From Selenomonadales bacterium (lineage in GTDB: Bacteria; Bacillota; UBA994): DNA of 39,223 nucleotides. The notes beneath the pieces were generated by a model, which saw only the letters and a program-made list of their open reading frames with translations, was not told where the DNA came from and searched no databases. Location of the stretch: contig JAGXRZ010000046.1 in the NCBI GenBank assembly GCA_018335585.1, positions 75,832 to 115,054 on the forward strand, in the 5' to 3' direction. Positions 1 through 6,536 of the stretch are shown piece after piece. Position numbers and translations under genes: made by a program. Every line of letters begins with the position of its first letter. Within the stretch, counting starts at the first letter, position 1.

Positions 1-375
1 CTCCAGCATATAAGGAATAGAGCGCCAAGCAAAGGAGAAACCGCCCGGGCCGGTAGTCTCTTGCCCGATACAGCCGAGTCGCCGCGGTATCTGTTCATCG
101 AGCGCGCGGGCTGCGAGGCCCCCGATGCGCACTTGTGACAAGACGTAGTTAGCTCCCGTCAGCGCCTCGTCGAGCAGCAAAGTGTCGGTTATGGTGTACT
201 GTGCCCCCCGCGCCTCTACCATGCGGCGCGATAGCTTGGCGATTATGCTTAGGTTCTCGCTGTCGATATCCATGAGGCAAATCTCGGCCCCGGCGAGGAC
301 TGCCTCCTCCGCCAACAACCCTTCTATGATGCCGGGAGTAAACGCGCTAGCCCCGCCAATCACTGCGATCTTCAC
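1..375 (-). CDS. Glycoside hydrolase family 4 (6-phospho-glucosidase type), N-terminal part
   Basis: The gene enters on the minus strand and runs off the window at base 1, leaving 125 N-terminal residues. The start reads VKIAVIGGASAFTPGIIEGL, the NAD-binding turn of GH4 enzymes such as LicH/CelF. It is followed by LMDID (acidic end of the second beta strand), a VRIGGLAAR stretch, DEQIPRR and the family signature GQETTGPGGF. GH4 enzymes are cytosolic and cleave phosphorylated or free glycosides by an NAD- and Mn2+-dependent redox-elimination mechanism. The substrate cannot be told from this part. The GTG at 375 is the chosen start; an in-frame GTG at 387 is the alternative, and a purine-rich GGAAGG lies just upstream. 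It sits 65 bases behind panB and may be read through from that operon. An 8-bp inverted repeat (386-393 with 416-423) covers the ribosome-binding region. Confidence 0.85.
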   Translation of the reverse strand, partial: MKIAVIGGASAFTPGIIEGLLAEEAVLAGAEICLMDIDSENLSIIAKLSRRMVEARGAQYTITDTLLLDEALTGANYVLSQVRIGGLAARALDEQIPRRLGCIGQETTGPGGFSFAWRSIPYMLE

Positions 376-440
376 AACCGGAAACACCGCCTTCCAACGC
401 TTTATTTCGCGAAGGCAAGGCGGTCTTCCTGCGTTTTATA

Positions 441-1295
441 TTATTTAGAGCTATACTCGGCAAACAGCGCCTGAAATTCCTCGATAGGGTCAAGCACACG
501 GTACACGTGTTCCTCTCCCGGGAAAGCCCCCGCCTTGACATCGGCGATATAGGCCTTAAAAGCATTCGTCTCGACCTCGGCGACATTGGCGTACTTTTTC
601 ACGAACTTAGGCGTAAAGGCTTCGAATTTGCCTAGCAAATCGGCGCTAATCAGGAGCTGCCCGTCGCAGCGGCCGGCCCCAATGGAATATACAGGAATGC
701 TAAGCAAGCGCGCCAAAAACGCAGTTACTTCCGGGGGCACCGCCTCAACTAAGATGCACAGCGCACCCGCGGCTTCTACGGCCAACGCGTCTTCAATCAC
801 GGCGCGCGCGCCTTTAATGTCGCGCCCTTGCGCCTTGTGCCCGCCAAGTTGCCCGGAGCTCTGCGGCGTAAGCCCAATATGCCCCATTACTACTATACCG
901 GCCTCGTTAATGGCCCTAATGCGGCTGGCGACGCGCACGCCGCCCTCGAGCTTAATGCAGTCTACCTCGGCCTCTTTCAAAAAGCGTCCGGCGTTGCGCA
1001 CTGCGTCCTCGTCCGAAACTTGGTAAGACATAAACGGCATGTCGCCAATGACAAACGTGTTTGGCGCGCCGCGGCGCACCGCCTGGCAATGGCGAATGCA
1101 GTCTTCCATCGTCACCGGGACGGTGCCGTGGTAGCCGAGCACCACCATACCTAGCGAATCGCCGACTAGAATCATGTCCATGCCTGCTTTCTCGGCAAAA
1201 GACGCTGTGGGAAAATCGTAGGCCGTGACCCAGGCGGCTTGTTCGCCGCTCTTCTTCATCTTGTGCAAGTCGAGAATGGTTTTTTTCTTGGGCAC
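441..1295 (-). CDS. panB: 3-methyl-2-oxobutanoate hydroxymethyltransferase
   Basis: This cytosolic enzyme transfers a hydroxymethyl group from 5,10-methylene-tetrahydrofolate to 2-oxoisovalerate, giving ketopantoate, the first committed step to pantothenate and CoA. The family motifs appear in order: AYDFPTA near the N-terminus, LVGDSLGMVVLGY (Mg2+-binding Asp), DMPFMSY, KLEGG, GHIGLTPQS, VEAVP and IGAG..DGQ. Full family length is retained. The longest frame begins at 1304, but that GTG overlaps the AGGAGG itself. The GTG at 1295 lies 8 bases behind AGGAGG and is the better start, giving 284 residues. The gene follows the unrecognised 420-residue gene by 12 bases and is surely co-transcribed with it. 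No panC or panD is visible nearby. Confidence 0.96.
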   Translation of the reverse strand: MPKKKTILDLHKMKKSGEQAAWVTAYDFPTASFAEKAGMDMILVGDSLGMVVLGYHGTVPVTMEDCIRHCQAVRRGAPNTFVIGDMPFMSYQVSDEDAVRNAGRFLKEAEVDCIKLEGGVRVASRIRAINEAGIVVMGHIGLTPQSSGQLGGHKAQGRDIKGARAVIEDALAVEAAGALCILVEAVPPEVTAFLARLLSIPVYSIGAGRCDGQLLISADLLGKFEAFTPKFVKKYANVAEVETNAFKAYIADVKAGAFPGEEHVYRVLDPIEEFQALFAEYSSK

Positions 1296-1307
1296 GTAGC
1301 TCACCTC

Positions 1308-2570
1308 CTAATAGCGGTGCAGATTGCGCGCGGCGATAAAGGACAGACCTTTCTCGGTTAGAGCACGGGCAGTGCCGTTGACGGCGGCGTGTTTGTCGAG
1401 GTAGTTTTGTTCGAGTTTAGCCATTTCGCCTGAGGCCTCGACCTCGGACTTGTTGCGGAAGTAATCTAGGATATCTGAGGGGTGCTCGCGGGTAAGCTCG
1501 ACTTCAGGGTCGCCGCCTTCGTGCTTGGCGGCTACATTCGGCACGGTCATAGCCAGCGCGAGCAGCTCCTCGCGCCGGTTATAGGGCTGGCGCACGATGC
1601 TCTTGTAGGCCTCGGTAATATGGTGCTCAAGCCGCACATTGCCCTCTAGCCCTAAAGCTTTACGCACATAGGAGCTCTCTTCAATCGTGTGGTTATTGAC
1701 GGAGTTGCCTAGATTAAAGCCGGCAAGCGGCGTGGTGCCGTCCTCACGCGCCATCAGGCGAGCCATAAGCAGCGTCCACAAGACGGAGTAAGGATTGTCG
1801 TTGCCCATAAACACAGAAATCTTAAAGGTAATGTTAATGCCCATCTTGTAGAGCATGTAGCCCAGAAAAACGGTGCCCGGGTTAATATTGAGCACCTGGC
1901 TGATGCCGTAATTGGTGTAATAGTAGAGGCACTCGTCGACCCACTTTAAGGCGTAATCGTTTGGCTGACCGATGCCGCCAAAGTAGCCGGTAATAGTGCT
2001 CGGGCCGCCTAAATGCACGTTTGAGCCGTCTGTGCCTTTGGTGTCGAGCGTTTCCACATAGCTTGCGCCGACAATCTGCATGGCGGCGGCGATAGCTAAC
2101 GTATCGCCTTGGTCGGCTTCCTGTTCCTTCATCTTGCGCACGCGTATGTAGCGTCCAGGCATAATCTCTTGCCGCGCGATAGCTTGCTTGGCCTCGGCAA
2201 TCAGCCACGGGAAGTACTGCAGCGCGCTAATCTCGAGCGTAACCGCGCGCCCTTCGTCAAAGTACATACGGTCGGCTTTTTCGCCAAGGACCTGGCGGCG
2301 GTAAGCCGAGAGCGGCACAAACGCCCCTTTGTCGCGCTCGCGCATCAGCCACTCTAAGTCGTCGCGGTAGGGGGAGCCCATGTTCTCTAGTCGCTGCAGC
2401 AGGTTAGGCAGGAGCTTTGCCTGCTCGGCCCGGGCGTTAATTTCCTGCGGCGTGCCGTACTTATGCACTACCCGCGTGAGGGCGTTAATGAGTCTGTTGT
2501 CAGGCTGGGCAAGAAACTCGGAAACCTCGGCAAAAGCTTGTTGGTCGATGCGAAAAATGTCGTTCTTCAA
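1308..2570 (-). CDS. Unrecognised conserved-looking protein in an operon with panB (420 aa)
   Basis: I do not recognise the family. The protein is soluble, with no signal peptide or clear membrane helix. A helical first third is followed by a glycine- and asparagine-rich core that looks enzymatic: DTKGTDGSNVHLGGPSTITG around residues 178-197, then YFGGIGQPNDYALKW, LNINPGTVFLGYML, SVFMGNDNPYS and FNLGNSVNNHTIEESS. The repeated Gly/Asn/His loops recall TIM-barrel active-site loops, but this is only an impression. The TTG start at 2570 has AAGGAGG seven bases upstream. The stop is 12 bases before the panB start, and the panB ribosome binding site begins at this gene's stop codon, so tight co-expression is likely. 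A role near branched-chain 2-oxoacid or pantothenate metabolism is inferred only from position. Confidence 0.8.
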   Translation of the reverse strand: MKNDIFRIDQQAFAEVSEFLAQPDNRLINALTRVVHKYGTPQEINARAEQAKLLPNLLQRLENMGSPYRDDLEWLMRERDKGAFVPLSAYRRQVLGEKADRMYFDEGRAVTLEISALQYFPWLIAEAKQAIARQEIMPGRYIRVRKMKEQEADQGDTLAIAAAMQIVGASYVETLDTKGTDGSNVHLGGPSTITGYFGGIGQPNDYALKWVDECLYYYTNYGISQVLNINPGTVFLGYMLYKMGINITFKISVFMGNDNPYSVLWTLLMARLMAREDGTTPLAGFNLGNSVNNHTIEESSYVRKALGLEGNVRLEHHITEAYKSIVRQPYNRREELLALAMTVPNVAAKHEGGDPEVELTREHPSDILDYFRNKSEVEASGEMAKLEQNYLDKHAAVNGTARALTEKGLSFIAARNLHRY

Positions 2571-2612
2571 TGGGGGACCTCCTTACGTTGACTAGTAAAA
2601 TGTGAGGGGTCG

Positions 2613-2879
2613 TTGGCTCCTAGCTCCTGGCTCCTGGTGGGGAAGTGCCCAGTGCCTAGTGCCTAGTGCTCAGTAGAGGGTGGTCGCAATGACACGACCG
2701 TGTCTTTCTGCTTTCCGCTTTCCGCTAGGGGCTGGACGCCGTAAGCCGTATGCTGTACGCCGTAGAGTGCAGAGTCCTCTACTGGGCACTGAGCACTGAG
2801 CACTGAGCACCTTTCCTATACCAGGAGCTAGCAGATGGCAGCCCCTACGGCTCACAGCTCAAAGCTCACAGCTCAAAGC
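2613..2879. repeat. Intergenic heptanucleotide-repeat palindrome A
   Basis: This 311-base gap holds a composite repeat rather than a gene. Left arm: GGCTCCT-type heptads (2615-2637), then AGTGCYY heptads (2644-2671). Centre: TTTCCGC-type units (2710-2726) and CCGTAAG/CCGTATG-type units (2737-2765). Right arm: the AGTGCYY heptads in inverse orientation (2781-2810), an inverted CCAGGAGCTAG (2821-2831), then CTCACAG/CTCAAAG heptads (2850-2879). The arms are complementary, so the RNA could form a long imperfect hairpin. Small open frames through it consist of repeat translation and are not genes. Confidence 0.85.
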
Positions 2880-2882
2880 CGC

Positions 2883-4706
2883 CTACGCTCCTACCGCGTG
2901 GCTGGTGTCGGCGCTGTAGCAGTAGACCCTGTCCTTACCTGCCTGTTTGGCGGCATACATGGCGGTATCCGCGGCGCGAAGCAGCCCTTCGGCGTTAATA
3001 GCGTCCTGCGGATATGAGGCAATCCCTGCGCTGGCGGTAACTCTAACGGTCGCTACTCCCACGCGATACTCAAGTTCTCGTATGGCCTGCAGGATGCGCG
3101 TTGCAATCGTCCGGGCTTCTTCCGACAGAGTGTTGGGCAGCAACACCGCGAACTCGTCTCCACCGTAACGCGCCACAATGTCGCCAGCACGTACGCTGTC
3201 ACGGATAACTTCGCCGAGGCGACAGATATGCTCATCACCCGCGAGATGCCCAAAGCGGTCATTGATGTGCTTTAGGCTATCGGAGTCTATCATCGCTAGG
3301 GACACAGAGCCTGACTGCTCTGCTGCTAGTGCTACTAGTCGCGTGATGGACTCGTGCAGGGAACGTGCATTGGCAAGACCGGTCATGCCGTCGGTCATAG
3401 CGAGCTTCAGCGTGCGCTCATAGAGCTGGGCGTTGTCTAGTGCGATGGCCGCTTGGTTGGCGATAGTGGACAAGAGCTGCACGTGCTCGTCTGTAAACGC
3501 TTCGGTCTGGTAACTCTGCGCGGATAGCGCGCCAATCACTTGTTCCTGCAGCATGATGGGCACTACCAATACGCTTTGTACAACCCGCTCGGGGTTGCCG
3601 TACATCTGCACTCCGGGTATGTTGCGGCTGTCTTGATTGTACAGAACAGGGGCTTTACTCAAAATGGCACGCGATGTTGGGCCTTGGTTGATGGCGAAAG
3701 TGACCGGAGGCTGTCTTTCCCCGTCGTCGTAGGCATAGAGCATCTCAACCTCTTGGCGCTCTTCATGGTACAGGGCCACAAAAAATGCACCTGCATCCAT
3801 AACACGGTTTGTTTCTGCGTACATGGCGTCAAACAAATCTTCGAGTGACAGATTTGCGGCAAAGCGCCGCCCAAGCTCGTTGAGCAGCTTAAGATAGCTC
3901 GTCTGCTTGCGCTGTACTTCTAGCGCCCGGCTCTTGATTAAGGCCGTAGTTACACTTCTGGCAACATACTCAAGCGTGCGCAAAGCCGTACGGTAACGAC
4001 GCCTAGGACCGCGCAGAGCGACTGCTAAGGCCCCGCTACCTGCTTCATCCGCGGAAAACCCGACTGTGAGTACGTTATATGGCGCACTGTAAGACGCAGT
4101 CGCCTGTGTTGTCTTGCCGACTTCGCGCAAGTGCCCCATAAGCTGCATCGGCCAAGTGCCGACGGTACAGTGCTCCTCTTTCTCGCCGGCGATAACCCAG
4201 GCCGCACCCACGGCAGAAGGTAACTTCATCAGCTGTTGCAGTGCAGAATCCAACACCTCATGACCGGCACCAACGGCTGCGGCTATACCGACGCTCGACT
4301 CCATCACCCGACGTAGGCTCCTCAGTTCGCGGCGCAAAATATGCTGCCTGCCGTGGGCCGTGCGTACCTGCCGCCAGATGGTAAGTGCTAAGGCCTGCAC
4401 TATGTAAGCCCCGGTTGCCGTTGCGGTGAGCTTAGCCGCAAGCAAGCCCCACTCAGGATACGAGGCTCTGGCTAGCCAAAGCAAAATTGCCGACGGAAGT
4501 GCGTACATGGCCAACACAACCGCGGCTCCCGAAAGGCCGTAGTACCCCGCAGCCACTAGCGTACTGATGACAACCACGGTGTCTACGCCGAGCGAAGGCG
4601 CGTCTATAACCCAGACGGCCAACAACGCCCCCGCAAGAATAGCTATGGCTCCTAGGGGAACATGGCGAAAGAACCCCTCACGCCTCTTTTGCACCACCAC
4701 TACCAC
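2883..4706 (-). CDS. Membrane-anchored GAF-GGDEF diguanylate cyclase
   Basis: The protein is predicted to make c-di-GMP from two GTP at the inner face of the membrane. Residues 15-115 carry about four hydrophobic helices. A helical linker and a degenerate GAF-like region follow (about 135-255), then a clear GAF domain (about 275-435, ending NQAAIALDNAQLYERT) and a C-terminal GGDEF domain (about 440-600). The active-site loop is intact (YGGDEF, residues 514-519). An RAGD motif at 506-509 lies exactly five residues before GGDEF and matches the inhibitory I-site (RxxD), so product feedback inhibition is likely. The GTG-rich start (GTGGTAGTGGTGGTG) has only a weak ribosome binding site, so the true start could be one of four closely spaced GTGs. 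It sits behind murA on the same strand with a 28-base gap. Confidence 0.9.
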   Translation of the reverse strand: MVVVVQKRREGFFRHVPLGAIAILAGALLAVWVIDAPSLGVDTVVVISTLVAAGYYGLSGAAVVLAMYALPSAILLWLARASYPEWGLLAAKLTATATGAYIVQALALTIWRQVRTAHGRQHILRRELRSLRRVMESSVGIAAAVGAGHEVLDSALQQLMKLPSAVGAAWVIAGEKEEHCTVGTWPMQLMGHLREVGKTTQATASYSAPYNVLTVGFSADEAGSGALAVALRGPRRRYRTALRTLEYVARSVTTALIKSRALEVQRKQTSYLKLLNELGRRFAANLSLEDLFDAMYAETNRVMDAGAFFVALYHEERQEVEMLYAYDDGERQPPVTFAINQGPTSRAILSKAPVLYNQDSRNIPGVQMYGNPERVVQSVLVVPIMLQEQVIGALSAQSYQTEAFTDEHVQLLSTIANQAAIALDNAQLYERTLKLAMTDGMTGLANARSLHESITRLVALAAEQSGSVSLAMIDSDSLKHINDRFGHLAGDEHICRLGEVIRDSVRAGDIVARYGGDEFAVLLPNTLSEEARTIATRILQAIRELEYRVGVATVRVTASAGIASYPQDAINAEGLLRAADTAMYAAKQAGKDRVYCYSADTSHAVGA

Positions 4707-4734
4707 CCCATTTATTGGGATATTACTATGGAGC

Positions 4735-5982
4735 CTATACTCGCTTCACCAGTGCCCCAAGCTCAGCCAACTTAAGGTCTAGTCTCTCGTATCCGCGGTC
4801 CATGTGGTCGATGCCATGTACTAATGTCTCGCCCTCCGCCACCATACCCGCAAGCACCAACGACGCGCTGGCTCTAAGGTCACTACCTCTTACCTCCGCG
4901 CTTGTTAGGCACTCCACACCTTCGATTATCGCGCTGCGTCCTTCGATACGCACGCGTGCGCCCATCTTAGTGAGTTCTTCTAGGTGCTTAAAGCGTTCGT
5001 CCCAAATTGTCTCGGTAACAATGCTTGTCCCATCAGCAACAGCTAGCAAAGTGCTCATCGGAGCCTGAAAATCGGTAAAAAAACCAGGATACGGCAGAGT
5101 CTTTACGTTCACAGCAGAAGGCCTAAGCGAACCGATGACGCGCACAGCATCCTCTCCTGCCACGACAACAGCACCCGTTTCCCTGAGCTTGGCAATAACC
5201 GCATCAAGGTGCATGGGGATAACGTTGTTTAGAGTGACGTCTCCGCCTGTCAGGGCGGCGGCAATCATGAGTGTAGCTGCTTCGCTCTGGTCTGGGATAA
5301 TGCTGTGACGACACCCATGCAATCGCTTTACCCCTTGGATGCGGATTGTTTCCGTGCCGGGGCCAAAGACGCGCGCGCCCATGGCGTTAAGCATATTGGA
5401 AAGGTCGATAATCCACGGCGCCTGGTAGGCGTTAACGATTGTCGTCTGGCCTTCTGTGAGCACGGCGCCGAGCATAATGTTTATAGTAGCCCCCACACTG
5501 GCCACGTCCATGTACACGGAGTTGCCGGAAAGCTTGCGGGCGGAAAGCTTGACTGCGCCGTGCTCTATATGTGCGTCAGCACCTAGCGCGCGAAAGCCTT
5601 TCAGGTGCTGGTCAATCGGGCGCGGCCCAATGTCGTCGCCACCCGGCAAAGCCCCCTCGGCACGGTTAAAGCGCGCGAGCATGACGCCAAGCAGATAGTA
5701 TGAAGCGCGCAGTTTGCGCATCAGTTCCGGCCTTGGCACGCCGTACGACAGGCCGCGCGGGTCTACCGTCACAACGCCGTTATCGAAAGTAGCCCGCACA
5801 CCTAAGCCGCAAAGAATCTCACAGTAGACCCGTACGTCGCTTAAGTCGGGCACATTCTCTATCGTCACCGGTTCGTCGGCCAACAAGGCCGCCGGGATGG
5901 CCGCTAAGGCCACATATTTGGAACCATTCACATTTACTTCGCCGCGCAAACGTGTTTTTCCTGTTACCAATGCACTTGCCAT
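4735..5982 (-). CDS. murA: MurA-family enolpyruvyl transferase with Asp in place of the catalytic Cys
   Basis: The family transfers enolpyruvate from PEP to UDP-N-acetylglucosamine, the first committed step of peptidoglycan synthesis. The 415 residues are colinear with MurA: GEVNVNGSK, ALLADEPVTIENVPDLSDV, RKLRASYYLLG, ARF, RPIDQHLKGF, SVGATINIM, IIPDQSEAAT, SDLRASASLVLAGM and DRGYERLDLKL. Two positions stand out. The catalytic loop reads LPGGDDIG, so the E. coli Cys115 position is Asp116; Asp here is known to allow turnover and give intrinsic fosfomycin resistance. The almost invariant Lys-Asn pair near residue 22 reads Lys-Tyr. The ATG at 5982 has GAGG seven bases upstream and is preferred over the TTG at 5985. 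A strong sigma-A promoter lies 31 bases upstream. It may be a MurA2-like paralogue; the family is certain, the exact substrate less so. Confidence 0.88.
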   Translation of the reverse strand: MASALVTGKTRLRGEVNVNGSKYVALAAIPAALLADEPVTIENVPDLSDVRVYCEILCGLGVRATFDNGVVTVDPRGLSYGVPRPELMRKLRASYYLLGVMLARFNRAEGALPGGDDIGPRPIDQHLKGFRALGADAHIEHGAVKLSARKLSGNSVYMDVASVGATINIMLGAVLTEGQTTIVNAYQAPWIIDLSNMLNAMGARVFGPGTETIRIQGVKRLHGCRHSIIPDQSEAATLMIAAALTGGDVTLNNVIPMHLDAVIAKLRETGAVVVAGEDAVRVIGSLRPSAVNVKTLPYPGFFTDFQAPMSTLLAVADGTSIVTETIWDERFKHLEELTKMGARVRIEGRSAIIEGVECLTSAEVRGSDLRASASLVLAGMVAEGETLVHGIDHMDRGYERLDLKLAELGALVKRV

Positions 5983-6012
5983 CAAATCGCCTCGTCCTCT
6001 TCTATGCCCTTT

Positions 6013-6041
6013 ATTATCCTAGAGTGGTGACTCGGTGTCAA
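6013..6041 (-). promoter_or_regulatory. Sigma-A promoter of the murA-like gene
   Basis: On the minus strand TTGACA (6036-6041) is followed after exactly 17 bases by GATAAT (6013-6018). This is a perfect -35 box and a 5/6 match at -10. The predicted transcript starts about 25 bases before the murA ATG. It is the clearest vegetative promoter in the window. Confidence 0.8.
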
Positions 6042-6101
6042 CCGAATTGAGGCGCATGTTGTCGCTTGTGGCTTGTGGGACGAAGGGGCCACCAAGCGCC
6101 A

Positions 6102-6345
6102 GCCGCCAGCCGCCGGCTTTGAGCAGTGAGCCGTAGGGGCACCTAGCTGCTGGCTCCTAGCTCCTAGTAGAGGGGAGGTGCTCAGTGCCCAGTGCCCAGT
6201 GCTCAGCGCCCAGTAGAGGACGCTGAAGTCTACGGCGTACAGCATACGGCATACGGCTTACAGCGGAAGGCGGAAAGCGGAAAGCCACTGTCGTGGCACT
6301 GCGACCCCTCTCTACTGAGCACTAGGCACTGGGCACTGGGCACTC
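6102..6345. repeat. Intergenic heptanucleotide-repeat palindrome B
   Basis: This is the same composite architecture as the array near 2.7 kb. In order: AGCCGCC units (6102-6117), GGCTCCTAGCTCCTAG (6152-6170), AGTGCYY heptads (6179-6214), ATACGGC heptads (6231-6262), GCGGAAA heptads (6263-6284) and the inverse AGTGCYY heptads (6313-6345). Left and right arms are complementary. The array separates the divergent murA and riboswitch promoter regions and encodes nothing believable. Confidence 0.85.
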
Positions 6346-6388
6346 CCCCTTGCTAATTGCCTCCGGCACTGCTATTATGGAGCTGACC

Positions 6389-6480
6389 ACGAGGGGAGTA
6401 GCTTACTTGCGTCAGTCGTCATCACGTGCCATTCTTGGCACCGGCTGCGCACAAGGGTTACCTTGAAGCAAGACCTCTGT
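6389..6480 (+). ncRNA. yybP-ykoY (Mn2+) riboswitch aptamer
   Basis: The conserved elements of the yybP-ykoY family appear in order: GAGGGGAGTAGC (6391-6402), GTCGTCATCA (6415-6424), ACCGGC (6440-6445) and AGCAAGACCTCT (6467-6478). They match the known Lactococcus lactis aptamer (GGGGAGUAGC, GUCGUCA, ACCGGC, AGCAAGACCU). The closing helix pairs GAGG (6391-6394) with CCTC (6474-6477), and the segment between GTCGTCATCA and AGCAAGACC can form the second metal-binding helix. The 3' strand of the closing helix is also the 5' strand of the terminator that follows, so Mn2+ binding should prevent termination (an ON switch). Family and sensing are established knowledge; ligand and direction here are inferred from the sequence. 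Confidence 0.9.
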
Positions 6481-6503
6481 TCGCTTAGCGGGCAGAGGTT
6501 TTT
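6473..6503 (+). terminator. Riboswitch-controlled intrinsic terminator
   Basis: ACCTCTGTTCGC pairs with GCGGGCAGAGGT across a TTA loop, giving about 12 pairs including G-U, and is followed by TTTTT and then the gene. Bases 6474-6477 are shared with the closing helix of the aptamer, which makes the two structures mutually exclusive. Confidence 0.88.
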
Positions 6504-6536
6504 GTCTGCGGTTAAACGGTGTGGAGGTGTTTTAGC

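Noticed and set aside
386-423. Inverted repeat between panB and the GH4 gene as a terminator
   Set aside because: Arms of eight bases with a 22-base loop and no T-run; more likely incidental or affecting the ribosome binding site.
586-1026. 146-residue plus-strand frame opposite panB
   Set aside because: Shadow of panB in GC-rich DNA, with no start signals.
2644-2810. Heptad arrays considered as CRISPR
   Set aside because: Seven-base tandem units with no spacers and no cas genes.
2670-2855. Minus-strand frame of 61 residues
   Set aside because: Consists entirely of array A heptads.
5982-6245. Minus-strand frame of 87 residues upstream of murA
   Set aside because: It spans the murA promoter and array B; its translation is repeat sequence and it has no ribosome binding site.
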